Below, piece after piece: positions 8,735 to 16,629 of a DNA stretch of 42,521 nucleotides. Source of the DNA: Bacteroidota bacterium. Lineage in GTDB: Bacteria > Bacteroidota > Bacteroidia > Flavobacteriales > Weeksellaceae. Position 1 is the first letter of the stretch. The number at the start of each line of letters is the position of its first letter. Made by a program: the position numbers and the translations under genes. A model generated the notes under the pieces. The model worked only from the letters and a program-made list of their open reading frames with translations, did not search any database and had not been told where the DNA came from. The stretch lies in the NCBI GenBank assembly GCA_023458415.1, contig JAEWZO010000032.1:1-42521 (forward strand). The letters are read 5' to 3'.

Positions 8735-10231
8735 ATGAAGAACACTTTGAAGAAATTATTGCCTTACGCAATGGTAGGCATTATCTCCGGAGCTACGACT
8801 TTCGGAGCAATTTCTTATTTTAATGGAGGACAAAACGGTGGAGATTTTTCGTATTTCGCACCAAAAAATGAAAACTCACAATTCGCTTCCTTTAATATGG
8901 GAGCAGCCAGCGAGGATTTTGTAAAAGCATCTAAAATGACCGTTCCGGCTGTGGTGAGCATTAAAAACTACGCTAACCGTTCCCAACGAAGCGAGCAGGA
9001 TCTTTTTGATCTTTTCTTCGGGAATCCAATGAGACAGAGACAGCAACCACCGCAAAATATGCCTTCCGGAATGGGATCAGGTGTGATTATTTCTCCAGAC
9101 GGTTATATTATTTCCAATAACCACGTAATTGCCGGCGCCAATAAGCTGGAAGTGGTTCTTTCAAATAAAAAATCTTACGTTGCCAATCTTGTAGGGACCG
9201 ACCCAACAACCGATATTGCACTTTTAAAGATTGAAGAAAAAGGACTTCCTTATCTTAATTTTGCCAATTCGGACAATGTAGAAGTTGGACAATGGGTATT
9301 GGCTGTAGGAAATCCGCTCGGTTTGAATTCAACAGTTACTGCGGGAATTGTTTCAGCCAAAGGAAGAAGTATCGATTTGTTAAGTCAGCAATCGAGAACT
9401 CCGATTGAAAGTTTCATTCAAACCGATGCAGCAATTAATCCCGGAAATTCCGGAGGAGCTTTGGTAAACACTAACGGTGAGTTGATCGGAATTAACTCAG
9501 CAATCCAGTCGAATACAGGATATTACGCAGGTTACGGATTTGCCGTTCCAGCTAATCTTGCGAGAAAAGTTGTTGAAGACATTAAGGAATTCGGTCTTGT
9601 ACAGCGTGGTTTCCTCGGAGTTGTTCCATTGGATCTTTCCGACCAAAGACAGGTAAACAGCTACAACCAACAGAAAAAAACCAATCTGAAAACAGGTAAC
9701 GGAGTTTATATTGCAGAAGTTTCCTCAAACGGCGGCGCAGAAGATGCCGGACTGAAAGTTGGAGATATTATTACAAAAGTGGACAACACCAATGTAAGCA
9801 GCTACTATGATCTTTCTTTTGCGGTAGGAAGCAAAAGACCTGGAGATAAAGTTGCGGTAACCTACCAAAGAAATGGCAGACAGCATACAACTAATGTTAC
9901 ACTGAAAGACCAAAAAGGCGGAACAACTTTCCGTAGCAAGGCAGATCTTACTGTTCCGGAAAAAATCGGAGCTGAGTTTGAACCTTTAAGTGAAAGATTT
10001 AAAACTGATTACGGACTTACCAGCGGCGTTATTGCAAAAAATGTGATTGATGGCAGTGAAATGTCCAAAATTGGAGTGGTTGATAATTACATTATTATCG
10101 AGGTGAACGGAAAACCTGTTAATTCTCAGAAAGATATAGAACAGATTCTGAACAAATATTCCGGGAATGTTTCCGTGAAATACGTTGACGAATATGGTAG
10201 AATAACTACGAGAGGTTTTAAAATGCCTTAA
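8735..10231 (+). CDS. DegP/HtrA-family periplasmic serine protease (Do family)
   Basis: The enzyme degrades or chaperones misfolded envelope proteins. The N-terminus has a signal anchor (LLPYAMVGIISGATTFGAI). The trypsin-like domain carries the triad His in SNNHVIAGAN, Asp in DPTTDIALLKI and Ser in NPGNSGGALVN. Two PDZ domains follow, the first around GFLGVVPLDL to VAVTYQRNG, the second shorter and ending at the C-terminus. The length of 498 aa is normal. I take ATG at 8735; an in-frame GTG nine bases upstream is less likely. It has its own promoter and a strong terminator. Confidence 0.93.
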   Translation: MKNTLKKLLPYAMVGIISGATTFGAISYFNGGQNGGDFSYFAPKNENSQFASFNMGAASEDFVKASKMTVPAVVSIKNYANRSQRSEQDLFDLFFGNPMRQRQQPPQNMPSGMGSGVIISPDGYIISNNHVIAGANKLEVVLSNKKSYVANLVGTDPTTDIALLKIEEKGLPYLNFANSDNVEVGQWVLAVGNPLGLNSTVTAGIVSAKGRSIDLLSQQSRTPIESFIQTDAAINPGNSGGALVNTNGELIGINSAIQSNTGYYAGYGFAVPANLARKVVEDIKEFGLVQRGFLGVVPLDLSDQRQVNSYNQQKKTNLKTGNGVYIAEVSSNGGAEDAGLKVGDIITKVDNTNVSSYYDLSFAVGSKRPGDKVAVTYQRNGRQHTTNVTLKDQKGGTTFRSKADLTVPEKIGAEFEPLSERFKTDYGLTSGVIAKNVIDGSEMSKIGVVDNYIIIEVNGKPVNSQKDIEQILNKYSGNVSVKYVDEYGRITTRGFKMP

Positions 10232-10253
10232 GCAGAAATTAATATAAAGCAGC

Positions 10254-10281
10254 ACGCAGACCAAAAAGGTCTGCGTTTTTT
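10254..10281 (+). terminator. Terminator of the DegP/HtrA gene
   Basis: A perfect 9-bp stem ACGCAGACC / GGTCTGCGT with loop AAAAA is followed by five T. Confidence 0.85.
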
Positions 10282-10726
10282 ATTGCTTGAGTTCTTTTCT
10301 TCTTTTTCTTTTTTTTCGTTCATAAATCACCTCGGTAATTTTTCCTCCAATCCAGGAAAACGGAAAAAACGTAAGAAAAATACAGATTTTATAGAAAGTT
10401 GGGTGATACGGAAAGATAATAATATCGAGCATTGCGATAAACAACAGGATGAACCCAATCAGAATTGCATACGCCACTTTTGCATACTTCACTATAATTG
10501 CTGTCACCACGCCGCCTACAGTTGCCGCAATTCCTGAAGAAAAAAGCAACGCTACGAAAAAATACGGCTTTTTCTGTACGCTCTGAAGAACACTTTCCCA
10601 TCGCTGAAACGGAGCCAATCCTTCGTAAGTAATCCACGACGGATTAAGGCGGACTCCCACGGTAATCATTACCGCAGCAACCAGCAAACCTACGGTTACA
10701 GCAAAAGTATTCCTTAAGAAATTCAT
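10280..10726 (-). CDS. Small integral membrane protein, unknown function
   Basis: The 148-aa product has four predicted membrane segments, near residues 5-27, 53-80, 86-105 and 112-128. The cytoplasmic tail is very basic (YERKKRKRRKELKQ). I do not recognise a named family. The start codon abuts the stop of the RidA gene with no gap, so the two are co-transcribed and probably translationally coupled. Confidence 0.7.
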   Translation of the reverse strand: MNFLRNTFAVTVGLLVAAVMITVGVRLNPSWITYEGLAPFQRWESVLQSVQKKPYFFVALLFSSGIAATVGGVVTAIIVKYAKVAYAILIGFILLFIAMLDIIIFPYHPTFYKICIFLTFFPFSWIGGKITEVIYERKKRKRRKELKQ

Positions 10727-11107
10727 TTAGTCCTGATGCGCAATCATCGAAATTTCAATATCTACATTTTTCGGCAGGCAGGAAACCTGTACAGTTTCAC
10801 GTGCAGGATAATGGTCTGCATCCAGGTAGGAAGCATAAATATCATTCATCACCGCGAAATCATCCATGCTCTTTAAAAAGATTGTTGCTTTTACAACATT
10901 TTTGAAAGTCATTCCGGCTTCAGTAAGAATGGCTTCGAGGTTTTTCATAACCTGATGCGTAGCTTTATCAATATTTTCAACAAGTTTACCGGTTTGCGGA
11001 TCAACAGGAATCTGTCCTGAAATGTACAGAACTCCATTCGCAAGATTTGCCTGTGCATACGGCCCAATAGCAGCAGGAGCATTTGTGGTAGAGATTACTT
11101 TTTTCAT
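10727..11107 (-). CDS. ridA: RidA-family enamine/imine deaminase
   Basis: The 126-aa protein has normal family length. RidA proteins hydrolyse reactive enamine/imine intermediates released by PLP enzymes such as threonine dehydratase. Typical motifs are AIGPYAQAN near residue 14, LYISGQIPVDP near 29, and the substrate-binding Arg in YPARETVQVSCLPKN near residue 100-105. It is first in a two-gene operon with the membrane protein above. Confidence 0.93.
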   Translation of the reverse strand: MKKVISTTNAPAAIGPYAQANLANGVLYISGQIPVDPQTGKLVENIDKATHQVMKNLEAILTEAGMTFKNVVKATIFLKSMDDFAVMNDIYASYLDADHYPARETVQVSCLPKNVDIEISMIAHQD

Positions 11108-11145
11108 GTTTACTGTTTTCTTGTGTTACATAAAGATTAACGGCG

Positions 11146-11153
11146 CAAATATA
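11146..11153 (-). promoter_or_regulatory. -7 element upstream of ridA
   Basis: The minus strand reads TATATTTG, a perfect TAnnTTTG about 38 bp before the ATG. The -33 partner is weak. Confidence 0.5.
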
Positions 11154-11185
11154 AAAATTAATGTTTCAACTAAACATAATTCCCT

Positions 11186-13774
11186 TTAGAAAGGCGCATT
11201 AGGTTGGGTAAAACTTCTGTCTTTATATTTAATAGCGTCCTGAAGAATATTTGCTTTAATCCCAATGAAGAAATCATACACCTTGTATTGTCCGAAAGGA
11301 ATCCAGTTGAAGTTAATGGTAAAACTTCGCTGGTCACGGCTGAAACCGAACCTTGTATATTCCAGTTTTTTGGTCGTGAAATCGTAATTCGTTTCTCCGT
11401 TAATCGTCCAATACGGAGTGAGCTTGATATTTCCGTCCAGTCGCATAGAAGCTACCGTGGTTCCGAAGCGAGTTGCATTTCGGGTATATCCATAATTTGC
11501 ACTGATGTTGAGCGCCCAAGGTTGCGTAAATCTTGAATAATTATCATCATCGAAGAAATACGGTTCATTGCGGATTTCGCCACGTTTTTTATAAATTTTT
11601 CCGGGGTCTTCAGGTTCACCAAAAATCAGGTTGCTCAGCGGATAAGAAAGCTGAACATTAAATCCTTGAACACTGAATTTTCCGAAATTTTCTGTTCTGA
11701 TTCCCTGATTCTGTCCCGGAAGATAGATGATTTCGTACGGCTCCAAAACCAACTGAGAATTCACATTCAGTTTATTGTCAAAAAACGACGACTGTCCACT
11801 GAATCGGAAGGTTGACCATTTATATTGGGGCGCAGCAAAATTGTAATTGGTATTGAAATTCAGATTTTCAAAAATTTTGATTTTTTTGATTCCTGTTGAA
11901 TCTTTCTTCGAGCGAACTTTCATCTCCAGATTATTCCCGATGTTAATTCCTAACGCCTGTTGCAAGCCGGATGATGGCGAACCAATAATTCCGCGGTCAA
12001 AAATGGAATAAGGTGTGAGTTCACCACGGTCGTTGTAATAATTTCTGTAGTAACCGAATCCCGGATCAGAAAAATCAGGAGAATAGGAAAAGCTCAGTTG
12101 CGGTGTCACCATATGGCGAATCGCCTGAATTGCAGAACCTTTTCGGAAATTCAGCATTCCGTATAAAACCGTCTGTAAACTGGCCGAAGTTGTAAAAGTG
12201 GAATAACCTGCGATTTTCTTGTTCAGCACATCATCCACAGTATTGGTTACCGGATTATAAAAACGGGTTAATGTTTTGGTAGTCAATGCATTGTTTACAT
12301 TTCCACTCAAGGAAAAAGTAAAATATTTCGCAATCGTTGAGTTCGTCGCCACCTGAATATTATTGCGGACACCGGTCTGCATTTTGTCCCACATTGTTTT
12401 CGTGAATAGTTCTCCTTCATTGGTTTGAACAAAATTATTCAGATTCAAACCTGTGTTCACTGTAATATTTTCCAAAAGCCCTTTTCTGACTCCGGTTTTC
12501 GGTTTGAAAAGATAAAACTGATTAATTGCGACATTCATCGTAGGCAGTTTCAAATCAGCAATTCCGCTCGAAAAATTCTGCGAGTATGACGCAGCTCCCG
12601 TAATGGTAATCGGCAGCGTAAGAAATCTTTTGGTGACACTGATACTCGAATTCTGCTGTGCATTCAGTGCATTACCGTTGAAAAAATAATTATTATTTAC
12701 GGTGTTGTTGTAAAATTTCTGACTGGTAATATCAACCAAAGCAGAGAAAGTAAAATAAGGATTGGCTTTAGAATCCTGTGTGTGACGCCATGCAATTCTG
12801 TAAGTTCCGGTTTTCGAATAATCGTCCAAACCTTTTATTCCCCGAACTGTTGTCCCAACATCCGCTGTGAAGTTTCCGGTGTAGCGGTAGTTCTTTTTAT
12901 AATTCACTTCGGGTCGTATGTTCCAACTTCCTTTCGTGTACAAATCTGCAAGAATTTTTACATCGAAATGTTCGCCAATCGGTTGATAATAACCTAATCC
13001 GTTGAGGAAGAAACCTACATCCTGTCGCTCACCAAAACTCGGCACCAAAATACCCGCAGAACGTTTATCGGCAAAAGGAAGAATGGCAAACGGCAAAATC
13101 AAAGGCGTAGGAACCCGTTCAATATACATTTGAATCGGTCCGGTTACCACCTGTGAATTTTCATTGGTTTTTATGAGTTTGATATTCGGTGCAAGCAGGT
13201 AATAATCGGCAACGGAATCTTTCTTTTTTATGAAATATTCGTCGGTTGTGTACATCCCGCGACGCATGAAAAATACCGAGTCGTTGTACTTTTTGGTTTT
13301 TTCTGCTACAATTACACCTTCGCTTTCTTCGGTTCTTGCATTAAAAGCAATCGCTTGTCTTGTTCGGTAATTGTAAGTAAACTCGTCGTATTCGTAAGTT
13401 TTTCCGGCCTGAATAGCTACTGCAGGAGTTTTAATTCTACCCAGAGAATCCAGTTCACCACGAGCAAAAATCACCCCATTATCCCAATTGATCGAAATAT
13501 AATCCGCATCAATCTGCATATCCTGATATTTTACCTGAGCATTGCGGTTCAGGTAGGTCATTTTCTTGGGAATATCGTTGCGGATGTTGTCGGCCTTGCT
13601 GCGTACAATATCGGCCAGTTGCTCATTTTGTACGGCAATGGTATCGGCAATTTGTACGGTATCTTTAACTCCCAGATTATTAGACAATTCTTCAGGTGAT
13701 GTTTGTGCTAAAAAACTGTTAAAAATTAGGAAAATTAAAATTTGTAATATATTTTTGAAGCCAGTTTTGACCAA
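11186..13774 (-). CDS. LptD-like outer-membrane LPS assembly protein
   Basis: The product is a large outer-membrane beta-barrel of about 862 aa, related to the LPS insertase LptD. After a hydrophobic signal-like segment (ILQILIFLIFNSFLAQ) comes an OstA/LptA-like periplasmic beta domain (YLNRNAQVKYQDMQIDADYI, GVIFARGELDS). The long barrel has many alternating aromatic strands. The upstream frame stays open to 13969, but that extension crosses the divergent amidase gene and lacks protein-like character. No in-frame ATG precedes the signal peptide, so I place the start at TTG 13774; the exact start is uncertain. Its likely partner, an LptE-like lipoprotein, is encoded at 26205-26756. Confidence 0.85.
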   Translation of the reverse strand: MVKTGFKNILQILIFLIFNSFLAQTSPEELSNNLGVKDTVQIADTIAVQNEQLADIVRSKADNIRNDIPKKMTYLNRNAQVKYQDMQIDADYISINWDNGVIFARGELDSLGRIKTPAVAIQAGKTYEYDEFTYNYRTRQAIAFNARTEESEGVIVAEKTKKYNDSVFFMRRGMYTTDEYFIKKKDSVADYYLLAPNIKLIKTNENSQVVTGPIQMYIERVPTPLILPFAILPFADKRSAGILVPSFGERQDVGFFLNGLGYYQPIGEHFDVKILADLYTKGSWNIRPEVNYKKNYRYTGNFTADVGTTVRGIKGLDDYSKTGTYRIAWRHTQDSKANPYFTFSALVDITSQKFYNNTVNNNYFFNGNALNAQQNSSISVTKRFLTLPITITGAASYSQNFSSGIADLKLPTMNVAINQFYLFKPKTGVRKGLLENITVNTGLNLNNFVQTNEGELFTKTMWDKMQTGVRNNIQVATNSTIAKYFTFSLSGNVNNALTTKTLTRFYNPVTNTVDDVLNKKIAGYSTFTTSASLQTVLYGMLNFRKGSAIQAIRHMVTPQLSFSYSPDFSDPGFGYYRNYYNDRGELTPYSIFDRGIIGSPSSGLQQALGINIGNNLEMKVRSKKDSTGIKKIKIFENLNFNTNYNFAAPQYKWSTFRFSGQSSFFDNKLNVNSQLVLEPYEIIYLPGQNQGIRTENFGKFSVQGFNVQLSYPLSNLIFGEPEDPGKIYKKRGEIRNEPYFFDDDNYSRFTQPWALNISANYGYTRNATRFGTTVASMRLDGNIKLTPYWTINGETNYDFTTKKLEYTRFGFSRDQRSFTINFNWIPFGQYKVYDFFIGIKANILQDAIKYKDRSFTQPNAPF

Positions 13775-13828
13775 AATACTCTTTGTATAATTTGGGGTCA
13801 AAATTAAAATAATTTTTATAACCTGAAG

Positions 13829-15118
13829 ATGATTCAAAGTAGTTTTTCCTTTAAAAAATATTTTCTTTTCCTTTTCTCCACCCTCTTTATTTTCACCAGC
13901 GCGCAGAAAAAGTTTACAGTTGTGCTTGATGCAGGACACGGTGGTAAAGACATCGGAGCCAACAGACATTACAGTGATTTGGGCACCGTGCGGGAAAAAG
14001 ATGTTACGCTTTCGGTTGTACTGAAGTTGGGACGAATGCTGGAAAAAGACAAAGATTACAAAGTAATTTACACCCGTAAAACCGACGAATATCCGTCTCT
14101 GACAGAAAGAACAACGCTTGCTAACCGAAGCAAGGCCGATTTATTTGTTTCCGTTCACGTTAACGCGAACACGCGTACCGCACCTTATGGAACTGAAACT
14201 TACGTACAGGGACCGGACCAGAACAAAACCAATCTTGAAGTAGCAAAAGCGGAAAACGACGTAATCTATCTTGATGCACAAGACCGTGAAACTTTGGCTT
14301 CATACGACCCGAATTCACCGGAATCCCTTATTGCACTTAAAATTCAGCAAAGTAAATATTTGGAAAGCAGCCTGCTATTCGGAAGTTTTGTTGAAAACAA
14401 TTTCGTGAAAAAAGACAAAAGATTTTCCCGCGGTGTTAAACAGCAGAACTTTCACGTGCTTCGTCTTAACGCAATGCCTTCGGTACTAATTGAAACAGGT
14501 TTTGTAAGTAATTATGATGATGCGGTTTATCTTGCTTCTGACAGAGGACAAAATCAGATTGCAGAAAGTATCTACGACGCAATTACAAGCTATAAGAAGG
14601 CGATGGACCGTAACGGACGCGGTGGAAGAATTGCAGCTGAACCACAAAAACCGGAGGAAAAACCGTTGAAGAATGATTTCAGAATTTTGTTGATGTCTTC
14701 ACCATCAAAATATAACGATGGCGATCCTGCATTAAAAGGACTGAATTATATCTTAACCCTGAAAGAAAACGGAATGTATAAATATTATTATGCGACCACG
14801 AATTACGCGTCAGTTCGAGATAACAATCTGAAAACAGCGCGTGATGCAGGATTCAAGAACGCAACATCTATATCGTTTGTACCTAACCAGAAATTGGCAA
14901 CCGGTTACTACACCCTTGAAGTTGCGGCCGGAACGCAAAGACTGAGCAGCAATTCCTACATTCTTAATACGCTAAAAGATGTGCAGCGCGTAAAAGAAAA
15001 CGGAAAATATCTTTATACTTACGGAAGGTATGCTTCTCTGGAAGAAGCCGTAAAAGCACAAAAAGCTATTGAAGCGAAAGGCGTTAAGAACAGCGTAATC
15101 CAGAAAAAATTAAAATAG
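13829..15118 (+). CDS. N-acetylmuramoyl-L-alanine amidase (Amidase_3) with C-terminal SPOR-like repeats
   Basis: The enzyme cleaves the amide between muramic acid and the stem peptide, usually at division septa. After a signal peptide (ending TSAQKK), the zinc-dependent domain shows ligands in VLDAGHGG and in VREKDVT, the third ligand His in FVSVHVNAN, and the catalytic Glu in LIETGFVSN. The last 150 residues contain two related units ending in GYYTLEVAAGTQR and TYGRYASLEEA, resembling SPOR-type peptidoglycan-binding repeats. The length is 429 aa. It is divergent from the lptD-like gene with only 54 bp between them. Confidence 0.92.
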   Translation: MIQSSFSFKKYFLFLFSTLFIFTSAQKKFTVVLDAGHGGKDIGANRHYSDLGTVREKDVTLSVVLKLGRMLEKDKDYKVIYTRKTDEYPSLTERTTLANRSKADLFVSVHVNANTRTAPYGTETYVQGPDQNKTNLEVAKAENDVIYLDAQDRETLASYDPNSPESLIALKIQQSKYLESSLLFGSFVENNFVKKDKRFSRGVKQQNFHVLRLNAMPSVLIETGFVSNYDDAVYLASDRGQNQIAESIYDAITSYKKAMDRNGRGGRIAAEPQKPEEKPLKNDFRILLMSSPSKYNDGDPALKGLNYILTLKENGMYKYYYATTNYASVRDNNLKTARDAGFKNATSISFVPNQKLATGYYTLEVAAGTQRLSSNSYILNTLKDVQRVKENGKYLYTYGRYASLEEAVKAQKAIEAKGVKNSVIQKKLK

Positions 15119-15123
15119 AACCT

Positions 15124-15155
15124 TTTGCAAAATTGATTTGGAATTGATATTTTTG
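15124..15155 (+). promoter_or_regulatory. Promoter of the first tRNA-Glu
   Basis: TTTG at 15124-15127, a 20-bp spacer, then TATTTTTG at 15148-15155. The tRNA begins 16 bp later. Confidence 0.7.
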
Positions 15156-15171
15156 CAGTCCCAAAAACTTT

Positions 15172-15243
15172 GGCCTATTCGTCTAGTGGTAAGGACTCAA
15201 GATTTTCATTCTTGCAACAGGGGTTCGATTCCCCTATAGGCTA
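15172..15243 (+). tRNA. tRNA-Glu (anticodon TTC)
   Basis: This is a 72-nt cloverleaf. The anticodon stem CAAGA/TCTTG encloses loop TTTTCAT with anticodon TTC. The acceptor GGCCTAT pairs with ATAGGCT (one G-U), followed by discriminator A; CCA is not encoded. The T-arm GGGGTTCGATTCCCC is intact. Its 3' end, TCCCCTATAGGCTAC, differs by two bases from the att site used in the second tRNA-Glu. Confidence 0.95.
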
Positions 15244-15269
15244 CAAAATTTAAAAAATTTAAAAATAAA

Positions 15270-15300
15270 TTTGCAGAGAATTAAAATTGTTATATCTTTG
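15270..15300 (+). promoter_or_regulatory. Promoter of rpsT
   Basis: TTTG at 15270-15273, a 19-bp spacer, then TATCTTTG at 15293-15300: an ideal Bacteroidetes promoter 22 bp before the ATG. Confidence 0.8.
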
Positions 15301-15322
15301 CACCCACAATTGAGAAACAATT

Positions 15323-15577
15323 ATGGCAAATCATAAATCAGCACTTAAGAGAAACAGACAAAACGCGGTGAAAAGACTGCGTAACAGATACTATCATAAA
15401 ACTGCAAGAACTGCAATGAAAGTATTGAGAAATGAGGAAAGCAAGGCTGCTGCTTCAGAGCAATTGCCAAAAGTAATCTCTCTTTTGGATAAGTTGGCTA
15501 AAAAGAACATTATCCACAAAAACAAAGCTGCTAACCTAAAGAGCAAGCTTACTAAGCACGTTAATAAATTAGCTTAA
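15323..15577 (+). CDS. rpsT: 30S ribosomal protein bS20
   Basis: The 84-aa, strongly basic helical protein binds 16S rRNA during small-subunit assembly. The N-terminus ANHKSALKRNRQNAVKRLRN and the segment DKLAKKNIIHKNKAANLKSKL are diagnostic. It has its own strong promoter. The second tRNA-Glu follows 10 bp after the stop with no promoter of its own visible, so that tRNA is probably processed from the rpsT transcript. Confidence 0.97.
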   Translation: MANHKSALKRNRQNAVKRLRNRYYHKTARTAMKVLRNEESKAAASEQLPKVISLLDKLAKKNIIHKNKAANLKSKLTKHVNKLA

Positions 15578-15587
15578 TTTATAAAGC

Positions 15588-15659
15588 GGCCCGTTCGTCT
15601 ATCGGTTAGGACTCAAGATTTTCATTCTTGCAAGAGGGGTTCGATTCCCCTACGGGCTA
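15588..15659 (+). tRNA. tRNA-Glu (anticodon TTC), integration target of the element
   Basis: This is a 72-nt cloverleaf with anticodon TTC in loop TTTTCAT. The acceptor GGCCCGT pairs with ACGGGCT, followed by discriminator A. The 3' end (T-arm half plus acceptor) doubles as the left copy of the 15-bp att repeat, so integration leaves the gene intact. Its native terminator appears to have been pushed 8.8 kb away, to 24468-24495. Confidence 0.95.
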
Positions 15660-15660
15660 C
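15646..15660 (+). repeat. attL, left copy of the 15-bp integration repeat
   Basis: TCCCCTACGGGCTAC, the 3' end of the tRNA-Glu gene, recurs exactly at 24448-24462 in the same orientation. Confidence 0.88.
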
Positions 15661-15689
15661 AAAGCGAAAAGAAATAACGCTTTAAATCA

Positions 15690-15719
15690 ATCACTTACAA
15701 TTTGTAGGTGATTTTTTTT
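15690..15719 (+). terminator. Hairpin terminator just inside attL
   Basis: ATCACTTACA pairs with TGTAGGTGAT (one wobble) around a 3-nt loop, followed by eight T. It would replace the displaced terminator of the rpsT/tRNA-Glu transcript. Confidence 0.75.
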
Positions 15720-15737
15720 GTACTAAATTGTACTAAA
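15718..15737 (+). repeat. Left tandem arm-type repeat
   Basis: Two consecutive copies of TTGTACTAAA, followed by TAGGCATTT. The same arrangement recurs near the right end (24314-24333, with AATAGGCATTT at 24388-24398). A related TTGTACTTT lies at 15772-15780. These are likely arm-type binding sites of the integrase. Confidence 0.65.
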
Positions 15738-15779
15738 TAGGCATTTCATCTTTTTTTTTGATGATTTTCACTTGTACTT

Positions 15780-15811
15780 TTTGGAAGGTAATAAAACAAG
15801 ATTTATCTTTG
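15780..15811 (+). promoter_or_regulatory. Promoter of the candidate small RNA
   Basis: TTTG at 15780-15783, a 20-bp spacer, then TATCTTTG at 15804-15811: a full match to the Bacteroidetes consensus with no open reading frame downstream. The -33 element touches the TTGTACTTT site at 15772-15780, so integrase binding could block it. Confidence 0.65.
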
Positions 15812-15816
15812 GATCG

Positions 15817-15885
15817 TTATCCATTCCATTCGGATAATATACTTTAACAAGAAACCACCTGAAGAAATTCAAGTGGTTTTTTCTT
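15817..15885 (+). ncRNA. Candidate small RNA of about 70 nt at the left end of the element
   Basis: A consensus promoter predicts a transcript start near 15816-15819. The first transcribed bases form a hairpin, TTATCC (15817-15822) with GGATAA (15832-15837) around a 9-nt loop. About 14 nt later comes a second hairpin, AAACCACCTGAA with TTCAAGTGGTTT (one mismatch, GA-rich loop), ending in a T run near 15877-15882. No coding potential is visible. It may act on element genes or on a helper; the target is unknown. Confidence 0.5.
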
Positions 15886-15906
15886 TGTTTTTCCAATTAT
15901 ACGGCT

Positions 15907-15996
15907 TGACAACTCTGACAACTATGACAACCCACCATCAATAAAGGCTTTGAAGGTGTTTTTTGGCTTGACAACTCACTGACAACTCTGACAACT
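15907..15996 (+). repeat. Left iteron array: six TGACAACT repeats in two triplets
   Basis: TGACAACT (one copy ends in C) starts at 15907, 15916, 15925 and at 15969, 15980, 15989, giving spacings 9, 9 then 11, 9. All copies are on the plus strand, pointing into the element. The array fills most of the gap between the candidate small RNA and the end of the last gene. Confidence 0.9.
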
Positions 15997-16020
15997 TACA
16001 TAATATTGAATGAATCTAAC

Positions 16021-16329
16021 TTAATTCAATTGATATTCATCCTTCAGTTTGCCGATTAATACTTCAAATTCTTCTTCAGTAAGTTCATCCAATACATTAC
16101 CAAATTCAATCGCCTTCAGATTAGGAATCACAAACTTTGAAAGATCAATGATAAACTTAAACTTATCCTTTGCTTCAAGTTCATCAAATGCCTGGTGAAG
16201 TTCCACCATCTTTTCTGATATAAAATCCGCAAAGAATTGTCTGATCTCATTTGTTTGCTTGTTCTTACTTCCTTTCGGCCTTCCACCGCCTGAATTACCT
16301 TGTGCAAAAGTTCCATCTTTATTTCTCAT
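16021..16329 (-). CDS. Phage-type GRPKGSKNK protein (terminase-small-subunit/DUF5681-like)
   Basis: The 102-aa product begins with GTFAQGNSGGGRPKGSKNK, the glycine/lysine-rich leader found in DUF5681-type and other phage-linked proteins. GRPKGSK also resembles an AT-hook. The remainder, with a helix pair and the pattern DKFKFIIDLSKFVIPNLKAIE, resembles small proteins I recall beside terminase genes in Bacteroidetes phages. A DNA-binding role is likely; a terminase small subunit is possible but unproven. It is the last gene of the operon, and its ATG overlaps the preceding gene by 11 bp. Confidence 0.6.
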   Translation of the reverse strand: MRNKDGTFAQGNSGGGRPKGSKNKQTNEIRQFFADFISEKMVELHQAFDELEAKDKFKFIIDLSKFVIPNLKAIEFGNVLDELTEEEFEVLIGKLKDEYQLN

Positions 16330-16597
16330 CTTTTATTCCTTTTCCTAAATTAATAAAATTGATCACTTGTGTTTCAGAATCCGCCACGATCTCCACCGCT
16401 TCTTCAGATTCAGTTCCTAAATTCAATATATTGAAGATAATATTCTTCTGCTTTTTCTTCCGGATATAACTTGAATACATATCAGGAATATCTTCATCAG
16501 TTCCGATCTTTCCAATATGCCTTCCGTTTTCATAAAGAAAGAATTCACCGCCTGAAGTTTTCATCAAATCTTTAATTATATCTTTTCTACTGCTCAT
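16319..16597 (-). CDS. Small paralogous protein 6 of the tandem array
   Basis: The 92-aa protein starts SSRKDIIKDLMK, the family's basic-hydrophobic N-terminal helix. Next comes GEFFLYENGRHIGKIGTDEDIP, a predicted beta-hairpin and an acidic turn. The remaining 45 residues extend beyond the shorter paralogues and include another beta-type stretch (VIADSET-like region near 78). Function unknown. Its tail (…DEK-stop) overlaps the next start by 11 bp, the same length as the junction between copies 4 and 5. Confidence 0.65.
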   Translation of the reverse strand: MSSRKDIIKDLMKTSGGEFFLYENGRHIGKIGTDEDIPDMYSSYIRKKKQKNIIFNILNLGTESEEAVEIVADSETQVINFINLGKGIKDEK

Positions 16598-16629
16598 ATC
16601 CGTTAAATATCCGTTTGTTTATCGGTGGG

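Noticed and set aside
13775..13969. N-terminal extension of the lptD-like frame
   Set aside because: It overlaps the start of the divergent amidase gene and precedes a clear signal-peptide-like segment; the sequence has no family character.
15172..15243. First tRNA-Glu as an alternative left boundary of the element
   Set aside because: Its 3' end differs from attR at two positions, while the second tRNA-Glu matches all 15 bases.
15817..15825. DnaA box at TTATCCATT
   Set aside because: It differs from TTATnCACA in the conserved second half and is a single copy; it is better explained as the stem of the candidate small RNA.
15907..15996. CRISPR-like array of short repeats
   Set aside because: Units are 8-9 bp with 1-3-bp gaps and no spacers of CRISPR length, and no cas genes are present; they are iterons.
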